Positions 51,573 to 59,690 of a stretch of DNA of 64,000 nt are shown here, one piece after another. Each line of letters begins with the position of its first letter. Within the stretch, counting starts at the first letter, position 1. A model generated the notes under the pieces. The model ran no database searches, was not told the origin of the DNA, and saw nothing but the letters and a program-made list of their open reading frames with translations. The translations under genes were made by a program, and so were the position numbers. Source of the DNA: Flavobacterium araucananum (GTDB lineage: Bacteria; Bacteroidota; Bacteroidia; Flavobacteriales; Flavobacteriaceae); contig NZ_MUGS01000051.1 in assembly GCF_002222055.1 (NCBI RefSeq), positions 111,149 through 175,148 on the forward strand, given 5' to 3'.

Positions 51573-51710
51573 TTAACACATAGAGACATAGAATTTCTTT
51601 GTGGTTAAAGACATTTCATTTGTTTAAAACAAACATAGCTATGTGTAAAAAACTAGTTTTTTTTATAAAACTCTTTTTATTCACATTTTAAACCTATGTT
51701 TCTATGTGTT
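51573..51710. repeat. CATAGAAACATAG palindromic element, copy 3
   Basis: Left arm TTAACACATAGAGACATAG (51573-51591) and right arm CTATGTTTCTATGTGTT (51694-51710). The interior matches the reverse complement of copy 1 (for example CACTTGTTTAAAA against CATTTGTTTAAAA), so this copy is inverted relative to copies 1 and 2. It fills the gap between aceA and aceB. Confidence 0.75.
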
Positions 51711-51732
51711 TAAAATTTAAACTCAGTAATTG

Positions 51733-53334
51733 TTATAAATATTTGTAACATGGAATGGTTAAAAAATCGACAAAATCTGGATTTACAACCAGTCTTTCTA
51801 AAACTTTTTCGGCGAGAGGAAATTGACGTTTTTCATAATTTTCCTCGCCTAATTCGTCTTGAATTTTCTTGAATTCATCTAAAGCTAATTCGTGATAATA
51901 CGCCAAATCTAATTTTTTGCCATTATCCAAAACCACTTTATTCTGAAGCCATTGCCACAATTGCGATCTGGAGATTTCAGCCGTTGCAGCATCTTCCATC
52001 AAATTATGCAAAGCAGCTGCGCCTTGTCCGTTTAGCCATGACGCCAGATACAGAACCCCTACGTTTATATTTTTTCGAACACCGTTTTCCGTTATGATTC
52101 CAATTGGTGGTTCAATCAAATCTGCTTCCGTAATTTTTCGATGTTCTCTTTTTATATGAATCTGATTAGGTGTTGGCATTCCTTTATCAAAAACCTGTTT
52201 TGCCAACGAAACTAAATCCGGATGTGCTACCCAGGTTCCGTCATGACCGTTTCGAACTTCGCGTTCTTTGTCTGCTTTTACTTTTGCAAAAGCAACCGCA
52301 TTGGCCTCTTCATTATTTTTAATCGGAATTTGCGCTGCCATTCCGCCAATCGCATGAATTCCACGTTTATGACATCTTTGAATCACCAAATTCGAATAAG
52401 CATTCATAAAAGGCGAGGTCATATTTACCTGATCGCGATCCGGAACAATAAACTTTGGATTTTTGCGAAATTTTTTGATGTAGGAGAAAATATAATCCCA
52501 ACGTCCACAATTCAATCCCACAATATGTTCTTTCAATTCATATATAATTTCATCCAATTGAAAACTCGCTGTAATGGTCTCTATTAAAACCGTGACTTTT
52601 ATCGTTCCTCGTTCCAGTTTCAAATAATCCTCGGTAAAATCAATTACAGTATTCCACCAGCGCGCTTCGAGATAATGTTCTAATTTTGGAATGTAGAAAT
52701 AAGGTCCTGAATTATTTTCTAAAAGTCTTTTATGATTATGAAAAACATACAATCCAAAATCTATCAAAGAGCCTGAAACTTCTTTTCCTTCTATCAAAAT
52801 ATGTTTTTCGGGTAAATGCAAACCACGCGGACGTACTATTAAGGTGGCAATTTTTTCATTTAATTGATAGGACTTATGTTTAACCAGATCAGTATACGTA
52901 ATCGTTTTATTTACCGCATCAATCAAATTCATTTGTCCCTCCATCAAATTTTGCCAGGTTGGAGAAGTGCTGTCTTCAAAATCAGCCATAAATGTTTTTG
53001 CTTCGGAGTTCAAAGCATTGATAATCATTTTGCGATCAACCGGCCCGGTAATCTCTACTCGTCTGTCTAGTAAATCTTTTGGGATCTCTCCGGCTGTCCA
53101 GTTACTTTCTCTGACACTTTTAGTTTCCGGAGTAAAGACCGGCATGACTCCCTGATCAAAAGCAGTTTGTTTTTGCTCCCGTTGTAACAATAACAGTTTT
53201 CGTTGCGACTCAAATTTTCGATGCAAATTGGTTATAAAAGCAATCGCTTCTTCTGTCCAGATCTTTGGATATGAAAGCTTCTTTTTGGTCAAAAATTCAA
53301 TTGCCGTTTCAATATTATCTAATTGGTTTTTCAT
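51733..53334 (-). CDS. aceB: Malate synthase A
   Basis: This 533-residue enzyme condenses glyoxylate with acetyl-CoA to malate. The conserved IVRPRGLHLPEKHILIEGKE segment carries the catalytic Arg, and FADFEDSTSPTW is near the Mg site. LESRWWNT-like EARWWNTVIDF, FIVPDRDQVNMTSPFMNAYS, GGMAAQIPIKNNEEAN and FLTIPCYKYL are typical of the A form. It is first in the aceB-aceA unit and divergent from a RamB-like regulator. Confidence 0.95.
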   Translation of the reverse strand: MKNQLDNIETAIEFLTKKKLSYPKIWTEEAIAFITNLHRKFESQRKLLLLQREQKQTAFDQGVMPVFTPETKSVRESNWTAGEIPKDLLDRRVEITGPVDRKMIINALNSEAKTFMADFEDSTSPTWQNLMEGQMNLIDAVNKTITYTDLVKHKSYQLNEKIATLIVRPRGLHLPEKHILIEGKEVSGSLIDFGLYVFHNHKRLLENNSGPYFYIPKLEHYLEARWWNTVIDFTEDYLKLERGTIKVTVLIETITASFQLDEIIYELKEHIVGLNCGRWDYIFSYIKKFRKNPKFIVPDRDQVNMTSPFMNAYSNLVIQRCHKRGIHAIGGMAAQIPIKNNEEANAVAFAKVKADKEREVRNGHDGTWVAHPDLVSLAKQVFDKGMPTPNQIHIKREHRKITEADLIEPPIGIITENGVRKNINVGVLYLASWLNGQGAAALHNLMEDAATAEISRSQLWQWLQNKVVLDNGKKLDLAYYHELALDEFKKIQDELGEENYEKRQFPLAEKVLERLVVNPDFVDFLTIPCYKYL

Positions 53335-53383
53335 AGCTAATAGGTTTTACACTACAATGTTACAAAAAGTTTTTTACAAAACA

Positions 53384-53397
53384 AGCGAACGTTCGCT
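53384..53397. promoter_or_regulatory. Perfect palindromic operator candidate between aceB and its regulator
   Basis: AGCGAACGTTCGCT is an exact 14-bp palindrome 50 bp from the aceB start and 55 bp from the regulator start. On the aceB side it touches a TTG about 19 nt from TAACATTG (a weak -7), so occupancy would probably block the aceB promoter. Binding by the adjacent XRE protein is inferred. Confidence 0.55.
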
Positions 53398-53415
53398 AAA
53401 AATTAAAAATAATCT

Positions 53416-53447
53416 TTTGGCGATTATTCCTTAAATCATTATATTTG
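53416..53447 (+). promoter_or_regulatory. Promoter of the RamB-like gene; leaderless transcript likely
   Basis: TTTG (53416-53419) and TATATTTG (53440-53447) are separated by 20 nt, a consensus match. The start codon is at 53452, so transcription would begin at or within a few bases of the ATG. Confidence 0.6.
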
Positions 53448-53451
53448 ATCT

Positions 53452-54933
53452 ATGGATATCGAAAAAGACTATATAAAGCTGATCTTCGGACTAAAACTCA
53501 AGCAAGTCAGAACTCAAAAAAATCTTTCTCTTTTTGGCTTAGCCAAATTGACAAATCTTTCAAAATCGTACTTAAACGAAATTGAAAAGGGAAAGAAATA
53601 TCCAAAAACAGATAAAATTTTGCTTCTATGCGAACATCTGGATGTTCCTTACGACCAAATGGTATCTTTAAAACTTGATAATAACCTTGCTCCAATTGGC
53701 GAAATCCTGAAATCCGGAATTTTAAAAGAGATTCCACTGGAACTTTTCGGCATCCAGGAAGCGGATCTAATTGACATTATTGCCAATGCTCCGGCAAAAG
53801 TAAACGCCTTCATCAGCACCATTATCGAAATTGCACAACACTATAATCTCAGCAGAGAAAGCTTCTTTCTGGCTGCTTTAAGATCGTATCAGGAAGCACA
53901 CAGTAATTATTTTGAAGACCTGGAAGAGAAAGTAATTGCTTTTTCGAAGTCATTCCAGATCAACTTAGATTCTAAAATAAGTATCGAAGAACTAGAAGCA
54001 ATCCTTAAGGAAGAATACGAATATACTATAAAAGAAATCGCTTTTACAGATCAGGAAGCTTTGGGCGATTTGCGCTCTATTTATGTCCCGAAAAGTAAAA
54101 CTTTATTGCTTTCGACAGAAATTGATGACCCGCAAAAGGCTTTTGTTTTAGCTAAAGAAATCGCTTATAATTATCTCAAAATCTCAGATCGTTTACTGAC
54201 TTTTAGCTGGATCAAATTTGAAAATTTTGATCAGGTTTTGCATAATTTTTACGCTTCTTATTTTGCCGGGGCTTTATTACTGCCAAGACAATTGGTTGTC
54301 AATAAAATCAATGATTTCTTAAATAATGAAAAGCCTAATCCAGAAGAATTTGTTGCACTAATAGAAAGTTTCGAAGTCTCTCCGGAATCTTTCTACCAAA
54401 GATTAACCAACTTATTGCCAAAAGATTTTCATTTAAAGAATTTATTCTTTTTAAGAATGTCGCATAAAATTGGCTCTGATGTTTATCAGATAAAAAAAGA
54501 ACTACACATTACCAATCAACAGGAACCTCATGCCAATGAAACCAATGAGCATTATTGCAGAAGATGGGTTTCGGTAAAAACCATAGACGAAGCGATTAAA
54601 CAAAATAAGCCTCACTTTTTTGATGCTCAAATTTCCAGTTACATCCATAGCGGCAATGAATATTTGGTTTTTTCATCAGCCACTAAAGATCCTTTTGTTG
54701 AGCACAATATTCGCAGCATTTCGGTTGGAATATTAATTACTCCGGCAATGAAAAAGAAATTCAAATTTATTGAAGGAAAACCTTTAGTCAAAAGAATCGT
54801 TGGTGTTACCTGCGAAACCTGCGACGTAAAAGACTGTCTCGAAAGAACAGCACCGCCAATTGCACTGGAAATAAAAAAACGTCACGAGAATACAGATGCG
54901 GTAGTACAACAGTTTATTGCGAAGTATAGCTGA
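53452..54933 (+). CDS. XRE-family regulator, RamB/short-chain fatty acyl regulator type
   Basis: This 493-residue protein has an HTH_XRE domain (residues about 8-63: LKLKQVRTQKNLSLFGLAKL, TNLSKSYLNEIEKGKKYPK), a long helical middle with an IrrE/ImmA-like region (KAFVLAKEIAYNYLKIS) lacking an intact HExxH zinc motif, and a C-terminal cysteine cluster VGVTCETCDVKDC. This is the architecture of RamB from Corynebacterium, which controls aceA and aceB, and of ScfR. Its divergent position next to aceB supports the same job. The ligand is unknown. Confidence 0.88.
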   Translation: MDIEKDYIKLIFGLKLKQVRTQKNLSLFGLAKLTNLSKSYLNEIEKGKKYPKTDKILLLCEHLDVPYDQMVSLKLDNNLAPIGEILKSGILKEIPLELFGIQEADLIDIIANAPAKVNAFISTIIEIAQHYNLSRESFFLAALRSYQEAHSNYFEDLEEKVIAFSKSFQINLDSKISIEELEAILKEEYEYTIKEIAFTDQEALGDLRSIYVPKSKTLLLSTEIDDPQKAFVLAKEIAYNYLKISDRLLTFSWIKFENFDQVLHNFYASYFAGALLLPRQLVVNKINDFLNNEKPNPEEFVALIESFEVSPESFYQRLTNLLPKDFHLKNLFFLRMSHKIGSDVYQIKKELHITNQQEPHANETNEHYCRRWVSVKTIDEAIKQNKPHFFDAQISSYIHSGNEYLVFSSATKDPFVEHNIRSISVGILITPAMKKKFKFIEGKPLVKRIVGVTCETCDVKDCLERTAPPIALEIKKRHENTDAVVQQFIAKYS

Positions 54934-55013
54934 TTTAGATTGTTGATTTTAGATTATTGATTTTAGATTGTTGATTTTAGATTGTTGATTTTAGATTGTT
55001 GATTGTTGATTTT
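54934..55013. repeat. Tandem 14-bp repeat after the RamB-like gene
   Basis: Units of TTTTAGATTGTTGA, five in a row (54934-54946 shortened by one base, then four full units to 55002, one with a single change), plus a partial unit. It starts directly after the stop codon. It is a simple variable-number repeat, not a CRISPR array. Confidence 0.75.
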
Positions 55014-55045
55014 CTGCCTTTAATCTTTGTCGATTATGATTGTGC

Positions 55046-55095
55046 GTAGAATGGATTAAAATCCATCCCTACAATATAATTCGTTCCTCCGGAAC
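55046..55095. repeat. Two short intergenic hairpins
   Basis: GTAG-A-ATGGAT...ATCCAT-CC-CTAC at 55046-55072 and GTTCCTCCGGAAC at 55083-55095, the latter with the same 5-bp stem and 3-nt loop layout as the GTCCC-TAC-GGGAC repeats. Confidence 0.5.
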
Positions 55096-55143
55096 TTTAA
55101 TAAAAGCGAAATATAGATTTCTTATAAAAATAAACTTCTCGTT

Positions 55144-55217
55144 TAGCCCCGATAGAAGTGGAAATCCTTTTGTGTCCGCCGCTGCGGATACAAAAGATTG
55201 AAACGGATAGCGGGACT
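55144..55217 (+). ncRNA. Flavo-1-like RNA element (copy 3)
   Basis: AGCCCCGATAGAAGTGGAAA, TCCTTTT, a GC-rich terminal hairpin (TCCGC-CGCT-GCGGA), then CAAAAGATTGAAACGGATAG and CGGGACT. It matches the layout of copies 1 and 2. It lies in the 433-bp gap before the pirin gene; about 75 bp further on is the palindromic operator of pirin. Confidence 0.6.
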
Positions 55218-55291
55218 TCAGGTCTTTTGAAAACCAAAATTTCTGCTCCTAAAAAACACCACAAAGCCATAAAATCTCAGCACCTTAAAGA

Positions 55292-55338
55292 ACTTAATCT
55301 AGGTTAAGTGCGTTTCATTGACCTTGATGGTATCTTTG
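55292..55338 (+). promoter_or_regulatory. Palindromic operator plus -7 box, promoter of the pirin gene
   Basis: ACTTAATCTAGGTTAAGT (55292-55309) is symmetric at 16 of 18 positions. The -7 box TATCTTTG (55331-55338) lies 30.5 nt from the palindrome centre, placing the site near -41. A 19-bp core of the site recurs exactly in front of the YceI gene at 56151 with the same spacing. Confidence 0.65.
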
Positions 55339-55366
55339 TACTATAAAAATAACAAAACATATCATC

Positions 55367-56083
55367 ATGGAAAATATAGTATTACATAAAGCAGAAACAA
55401 GAGGAAACGCAAATCACGGATGGCTAAATGCTTATCACAGTTTTAGTTTTGCGAGCTGGTACAATCCGGATAGGATTCAGTTTGGAGCACTTCGTGTTTT
55501 GAACGATGATACAATTGCCGGCGGAAAGGGCTTTGGAACACATCCTCACGATAATATGGAAATCATTACGATTCCGCTTGAAGGAGATTTAGCACACAAA
55601 GACAGCATGGGAAATACTGAAATTATTAAAAACGGTGATATTCAGGTCATGAGTGCAGGAACAGGAGTTCAGCACAGCGAGTTTAATCCTAATGCAGATC
55701 AGCAAACTAAATTATTGCAAATCTGGTTGTTTCCAAACAAAAGAAATGTAACTCCTCGTTACCAACAAATAACGCTGGATGTTGCCGACAGACACAATAA
55801 ATTATCTCAAATTCTATCTCCAAATGCTGATGATAGCGGCGTTTGGATTCACCAGGATGCTTGGTTTAATATGGGTAATTTTGACTCAGGTGTATCTACA
55901 GAATACACTATTAAAAAGGAAGGAAACGGAGTTTATGCTTTCGTTTTAAAAGGAAATGTAACCATCAATGGTCAGGAATTAAATACCAGGGATGCTGTTG
56001 GAATTTCAGGAACTGATACTCTAAACATCACAGCAAATACGGATGCTGAATTTTTATTAATGGACATCCCAATGAACTATTAA
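55367..56083 (+). CDS. Pirin-family bicupin protein
   Basis: This 238-residue protein matches the pirin/YhhW family. The metal ligands of the N-terminal cupin are in THPHDNMEI (His59, His61) and QHSEFN (His103, Glu105). HSFSFASWYNPDR and KLLQIWLFPNKRNVTPRYQQ are family landmarks. Some members have quercetinase activity, while others are thought to be stress-linked co-regulators; the role here is open. It shares its operator with the YceI gene downstream, but each has its own promoter. Confidence 0.92.
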   Translation: MENIVLHKAETRGNANHGWLNAYHSFSFASWYNPDRIQFGALRVLNDDTIAGGKGFGTHPHDNMEIITIPLEGDLAHKDSMGNTEIIKNGDIQVMSAGTGVQHSEFNPNADQQTKLLQIWLFPNKRNVTPRYQQITLDVADRHNKLSQILSPNADDSGVWIHQDAWFNMGNFDSGVSTEYTIKKEGNGVYAFVLKGNVTINGQELNTRDAVGISGTDTLNITANTDAEFLLMDIPMNY

Positions 56084-56150
56084 TTCGACGTCAATTTTCA
56101 AGCAATAAAACAAAACAAACAGGCAATCAAAAGTTATTTCATTATTTATT

Positions 56151-56197
56151 TCTTAATCTAGGTTAAGTGCTTAATGAAGACAGTCGAAGTAACTTTG
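56151..56197 (+). promoter_or_regulatory. Palindromic operator plus -7 box, promoter of the cytoplasmic YceI gene
   Basis: TCTTAATCTAGGTTAAGT (56151-56168) matches the pirin operator in 17 of 18 positions. The -7 box TAACTTTG (56190-56197) is again 30.5 nt from the centre. The sequence between site and box is different, so the spacing is conserved on its own. Confidence 0.65.
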
Positions 56198-56236
56198 TCC
56201 TATCAAAATGAAATTAATATTTAAAAAATAAAAATT

Positions 56237-56770
56237 ATGTCAACTACAAAATGGTCAATTGACCCAACACATTCAGAAATTGGTTTTAAAGTTAAACACA
56301 TGATGTTTACAAATGTTTCAGGTAAATTTGGAACTTACGATGCAACAATTACTACTGAAGGAGACGACTTCGAAAATGCTGCAATCGAATTTTCTGGTGA
56401 TATCGCTTCTATCGACACTGCAAATGCAGACAGAGACGGTCACTTAAGAAGTGCTGATTTTTTTGATGTGGAGAACAATCCAAAATTAACGTTTAAAGCT
56501 TCAACTTTCAAAAAAATTGATGCCGGAGATTATGAAATAACTGGAGATTTAACCATCAAAGGAGTTTCAAAATCAGTGACTTTTCCTGTAGACTTTAGCG
56601 GAATCATGACTGATCCTTGGGGAAACACAAAAGTTGGTTTAAGCATCGAAGGAAAAATCAATCGTAAAGACTGGGGTTTAAACTGGAACTCTGCTCTTGA
56701 AACCGGTGGTGTTTTGGTTGGAGAAGAAGTTCGTTTAAACATTGAATTACAATTTGCAAAACAAGCGTAA
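56237..56770 (+). CDS. YceI-family protein without signal peptide
   Basis: This 177-residue protein is a standard YceI domain: TKWSIDPTHSEIGFKVKHMM, FTNVSGKFGTYDATI, RDGHLRSADFFDVENNP, GDLTIKGVSKSVTFPVDFSG and NRKDWGLNWN. There is no signal peptide, unlike the three YceI-like proteins at 3.5-6.8 kb, so it is probably cytosolic. Isoprenoid binding is known for the fold. Co-regulation with pirin is inferred from the shared operator. Confidence 0.93.
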   Translation: MSTTKWSIDPTHSEIGFKVKHMMFTNVSGKFGTYDATITTEGDDFENAAIEFSGDIASIDTANADRDGHLRSADFFDVENNPKLTFKASTFKKIDAGDYEITGDLTIKGVSKSVTFPVDFSGIMTDPWGNTKVGLSIEGKINRKDWGLNWNSALETGGVLVGEEVRLNIELQFAKQA

Positions 56771-56803
56771 TTCTTTCAGAATAAATTTAATTTGTTTGGT
56801 TAA

Positions 56804-56839
56804 GAAGCCTGCACTTTTTAGGAAGTACAGGCTTTTTTT
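56804..56839 (+). terminator. Rho-independent terminator of the YceI gene
   Basis: Stem AAGCCTGCACTT/AAGTACAGGCTT with a T-run of seven. Confidence 0.85.
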
Positions 56840-56840
56840 G

Positions 56841-57026
56841 TTTGCCACGAATTACACTAATTTCCACGAATTATTATTTTTATTTTTTTGCCACAGATTA
56901 AATAGATTAAAAAAGATTTTTTTCTGTACTACGCGAATAATAATCAGTGAAAATCTCTTAATCTGTGGCTAAAAATATTTCAGCATTTGAGAAAAATTAG
57001 TGCAAATTAGTGCAATTCGTGGCAAA
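56841..57026. repeat. Nested CCACGAATT/CCACAGATT palindrome
   Basis: 23-bp outer arms (56841-56863 and 57004-57026, containing TTTGCCACGAATT) match with one mismatch. Inner arms with GCCACAGATTAA (about 56890 and 56958) form a second palindrome. It fills the gap between YceI and the araC-type gene. Related single palindromes are at 24709-24827 and 50020-50080. A 76-codon frame through it is spurious. Confidence 0.75.
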
Positions 57027-57028
57027 AA

Positions 57029-57892
57029 CTATCTTACTGTATTTCGAAATTCAGTTGGCGACATTCCGGTTTGTTTTTTAAAAAATCTGGAGAAATAGGA
57101 GTAATCTTCGTAACCCACTTTGAAAGCCACTTCGTTTACCGCTAATTGTTTATCAATCAGCATTCTTTTTATCTCCAGAATGACACGATCTGTAATTACT
57201 TCTGTGGCTGTTTTTTGAAGAATTTCATTGCAGATTCGGTTTAAATGCTTCAAGGTGATATTTAGTTTTTCAGCATAGAAAGAGGGTAATTTTTCTTGCC
57301 TGAAATAATACTCCAAAAGCACTTCGAACTTATCAATTTTGACATTATAGGAATGCGTTTGATGCGAATAGGTTTCGTTGTATTTACGCGCAATTTCGAT
57401 ATGAATACAATCTAATAAATTAAGCATTTTATCGAGTTGATATCTATTCTCCTGATTGCTTTCCTGAATGAGCAAATCAAAATACGGGAGTATTTTAGGG
57501 ATTTGATTTAGCCCAAAAACCATTTCCGGCCGATTATGAATCGAATGATAAAAATTATATTCATTGATTGTTTTTTGCCCAAAATATAAATTATACAATT
57601 CCTGAGAAAAGATAACGACATAACCCTCAATATCTTCAGACAAACTCCAATGATGCATTTGTCCGGGTTGCAAAACGAACAAACTTCCTTTTTTGATTTC
57701 GAACTGATCAAAATCGACTTCGTGTTTTCCGGAACCATTCGTAAAAAAGACCATCAAATACGAGTCATGCCGATGTGGTTCTTCGACAAAACTGTGACTT
57801 TTAAGATGCTCTTTGAACGTATTTACATAAAAATCACGATGAACATCATTGCAACTAAAATTCTGAACACTATAAACCGGGTATTTTTTCAT
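57029..57892 (-). CDS. AraC-family transcriptional regulator
   Basis: This 287-residue protein has an N-terminal cupin-like sensor (RHDSYLMVFFTNGSGKHEVD, SLFVLQPGQMHHW) and a C-terminal pair of HTH motifs (about 190-287: YAEKLNITLKHLNRICNEIL, then EVAFKVGYEDYSYFSRFFKK, QTGMSPTEFRN). Its target is unknown; no divergent partner shares an obvious site except the DUF983 gene. Confidence 0.92.
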   Translation of the reverse strand: MKKYPVYSVQNFSCNDVHRDFYVNTFKEHLKSHSFVEEPHRHDSYLMVFFTNGSGKHEVDFDQFEIKKGSLFVLQPGQMHHWSLSEDIEGYVVIFSQELYNLYFGQKTINEYNFYHSIHNRPEMVFGLNQIPKILPYFDLLIQESNQENRYQLDKMLNLLDCIHIEIARKYNETYSHQTHSYNVKIDKFEVLLEYYFRQEKLPSFYAEKLNITLKHLNRICNEILQKTATEVITDRVILEIKRMLIDKQLAVNEVAFKVGYEDYSYFSRFFKKQTGMSPTEFRNTVR

Positions 57893-57957
57893 ACTAAATG
57901 TCTTTATTGTGCTATAAGTAGCGAAGATATAAAAAAGACTTTTACACGGCTCTGAAT

Positions 57958-57965
57958 TACCTTTG
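57958..57965 (+). promoter_or_regulatory. -7 promoter element of the DUF983 gene
   Basis: TACCTTTG matches TAnnTTTG, 23 nt upstream of the ATG. Confidence 0.5.
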
Positions 57966-57988
57966 TATAAATAAAAAATAACAAAATC

Positions 57989-58351
57989 ATGTCAAGTGCA
58001 TTAACTCATATTTTAAGTAACGAATGTCCTATTTGTCATACAGGAAAAGTTTTTAAAGACAAAAATATTTTTCTGAATTTTAGTTTGCCAAAAATGAATG
58101 AATATTGCAGTCATTGCAATTACAAGTTTCAGAAAGAACCCGGTTATTTCTTTGGGGCCATGTATGTAAACTACGGATTAACAGTCGCTCAGGGAATTGC
58201 CACCTATTGCATTGCTCAGTTTTTCTTTGAGAAAAATTTCGATTTAAGAATCATTCCAATCATTGCGGTTGTGATTATTATACTTACTTCTTTCAATCTT
58301 CGGTTTTCAAGATTAGCGTGGATTTATATGTTTAAGGATTATACGAAATAA
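57989..58351 (+). CDS. DUF983 family membrane protein
   Basis: This 120-residue protein has an N-terminal zinc-ribbon-like pair, ECPICHTGKVF and EYCSHCNYKF, followed by the family signature EPGYFFGAMYVNYGL and two transmembrane helices (GLTVAQGIATYCIAQFFF, IIPIIAVVIIILTSF). Function unknown. It is likely monocistronic; a separate -7 box precedes fabD. Confidence 0.9.
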   Translation: MSSALTHILSNECPICHTGKVFKDKNIFLNFSLPKMNEYCSHCNYKFQKEPGYFFGAMYVNYGLTVAQGIATYCIAQFFFEKNFDLRIIPIIAVVIIILTSFNLRFSRLAWIYMFKDYTK

Positions 58352-58359
58352 AAAAGTGT

Positions 58360-58367
58360 TATTTTTG
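58360..58367 (+). promoter_or_regulatory. -7 promoter element of fabD
   Basis: TATTTTTG matches TAnnTTTG about 55 nt upstream of the fabD ATG, just after the DUF983 stop. Confidence 0.5.
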
Positions 58368-58422
58368 CCTTTCAATTGAAACTAATTTTCAATTCAAAAA
58401 AATTCAATCTTAAATTAGACAA

Positions 58423-59298
58423 ATGAAAGCATACGTATTTCCGGGTCAGGGCGCACAGTTTACAGGAATGGGCAAAGACTTATATGAAAGCTCGGCTTTA
58501 GCCAAAGAATTATTCGAAAAAGCCAATGAAATTTTAGGTTTTAGAATTACAGATATCATGTTCGAAGGCACTGCCGAAGAATTAAAAGAGACTAAAGTTA
58601 CACAACCGGCTGTTTTTTTACACTCGGTTATTTTAGCAAAGACTTTAGGCGATGATTTTAAACCAGAAATGGTTGCAGGACATTCTTTAGGAGAATTTTC
58701 GGCATTGGTTGCAAACGGAACTTTATCTTTTGAAGATGGCCTTAAATTAGTTTCTCAACGTGCTCTTGCCATGCAAAAAGCCTGCGAAATTACGCCGTCT
58801 ACAATGGCTGCAGTTTTAGGGTTAGCTGATAATATTGTTGAGGAAGTCTGTGCTTCTATAGACGGAATTGTTGTTGCTGCAAACTACAACTGTCCGGGGC
58901 AATTGGTAATTTCGGGAGAAACTACAGCGGTTGAAAAAGCTTGCGAGGCTATGAAAGCTGCCGGAGCAAAACGTGCTTTGATTTTGCCTGTTGGAGGAGC
59001 TTTTCACTCCCCAATGATGGAGCCAGCCAGAGAAGAATTGGCTGCTGCGATTGAAGCAACGACATTCTCTACTCCTATTTGTCCGGTTTATCAAAATGTG
59101 ACTGCAAATGCAGTTTCTGATGCAAACGAAATCAAAAAGAACTTAATCATACAATTGACCGCTCCTGTAAAATGGACTCAATCTGTACAACAAATGATCG
59201 CTGATGGCGCTACTTTGTTTACTGAAGTTGGTCCGGGAAAAGTCTTAGCAGGCTTGATCAGTAAAATTGATAAAGAAGCTGTTACTGCGAATGCTTAA
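58423..59298 (+). CDS. fabD: Malonyl-CoA:ACP transacylase
   Basis: This 291-residue enzyme moves malonyl groups from CoA to acyl carrier protein in type II fatty acid synthesis. It starts with FPGQGAQFTGMGKDLY, and the nucleophile elbow is GHSLGE (Ser88). The general-base histidine lies in GGAFHSPMMEPA (about residue 197), and EVGPGKVLAGLI closes the active site. Length is normal. Other fab genes are not in the window. Confidence 0.96.
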   Translation: MKAYVFPGQGAQFTGMGKDLYESSALAKELFEKANEILGFRITDIMFEGTAEELKETKVTQPAVFLHSVILAKTLGDDFKPEMVAGHSLGEFSALVANGTLSFEDGLKLVSQRALAMQKACEITPSTMAAVLGLADNIVEEVCASIDGIVVAANYNCPGQLVISGETTAVEKACEAMKAAGAKRALILPVGGAFHSPMMEPAREELAAAIEATTFSTPICPVYQNVTANAVSDANEIKKNLIIQLTAPVKWTQSVQQMIADGATLFTEVGPGKVLAGLISKIDKEAVTANA

Positions 59299-59346
59299 TT
59301 AGTATTCCGTTTTCAGTCACAGTTTTCAGTTAAAACTACACATATA

Positions 59347-59385
59347 AAAAATCCTCATGAACAGATTGCTTATGAGGATTTTTAT
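59347..59385. terminator. Bidirectional hairpin terminator
   Basis: Stem AAAATCCTCAT/ATGAGGATTTT with a 13-nt loop between fabD and the convergent toxin-like frame. Confidence 0.8.
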
Positions 59386-59396
59386 TTAAAGATCTT

Positions 59397-59690
59397 TTAT
59401 TTCTTCCTATTATTATTTATGATTCCAGTTATCAAATAATTTTGATCTCTTTTTTCAAAAAACCCATACCAAGTAGTTCTCGTATTTGGTTTATAAAAAA
59501 TATAATTTGAACCTAAGTATTGTAACGATTTTGGTGCTTTCTTATGCGGGAAACCAGAAATATCTGAAATTATAAAATTCACAATTTTATCTGCATAATT
59601 CTGAGCTGACTCCGAAAAACCAAAATACTCTTCCTTAAAAAGAGTATAAACTAAATTATCAAAATATTCCAGAACAGCATTTTTAAAAAA
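59397..59690 (-). pseudogene. Toxin-like protein gene without a usable start codon
   Basis: On the minus strand one frame is open for 97 codons between the stop of the upstream gene and TAA at 59397. It reads KNAVLEYFDNLVYTLFKEEY near the start, then GSNYIFYKPNTRTTWYGFFE and NYLITGIINN, the pattern I know from small toxin-like proteins next to a short acidic partner. No in-frame ATG or TTG exists near the 5' end; the first GTG is 61 codons from the end and would lose the conserved part. The frame is the same as that of the upstream gene, separated only by its TAA. Either the start was lost, or an unusual codon is used. Confidence 0.55.

Noticed and set aside
54934..55013. Possible CRISPR array
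   Set aside because: Units of 14 bp directly adjoin each other without unique spacers and no cas gene is present; it is a simple tandem repeat.
56742..56972. 76-codon frame after the cytoplasmic YceI gene
   Set aside because: It overlaps the YceI end and runs through a terminator and a palindromic repeat.
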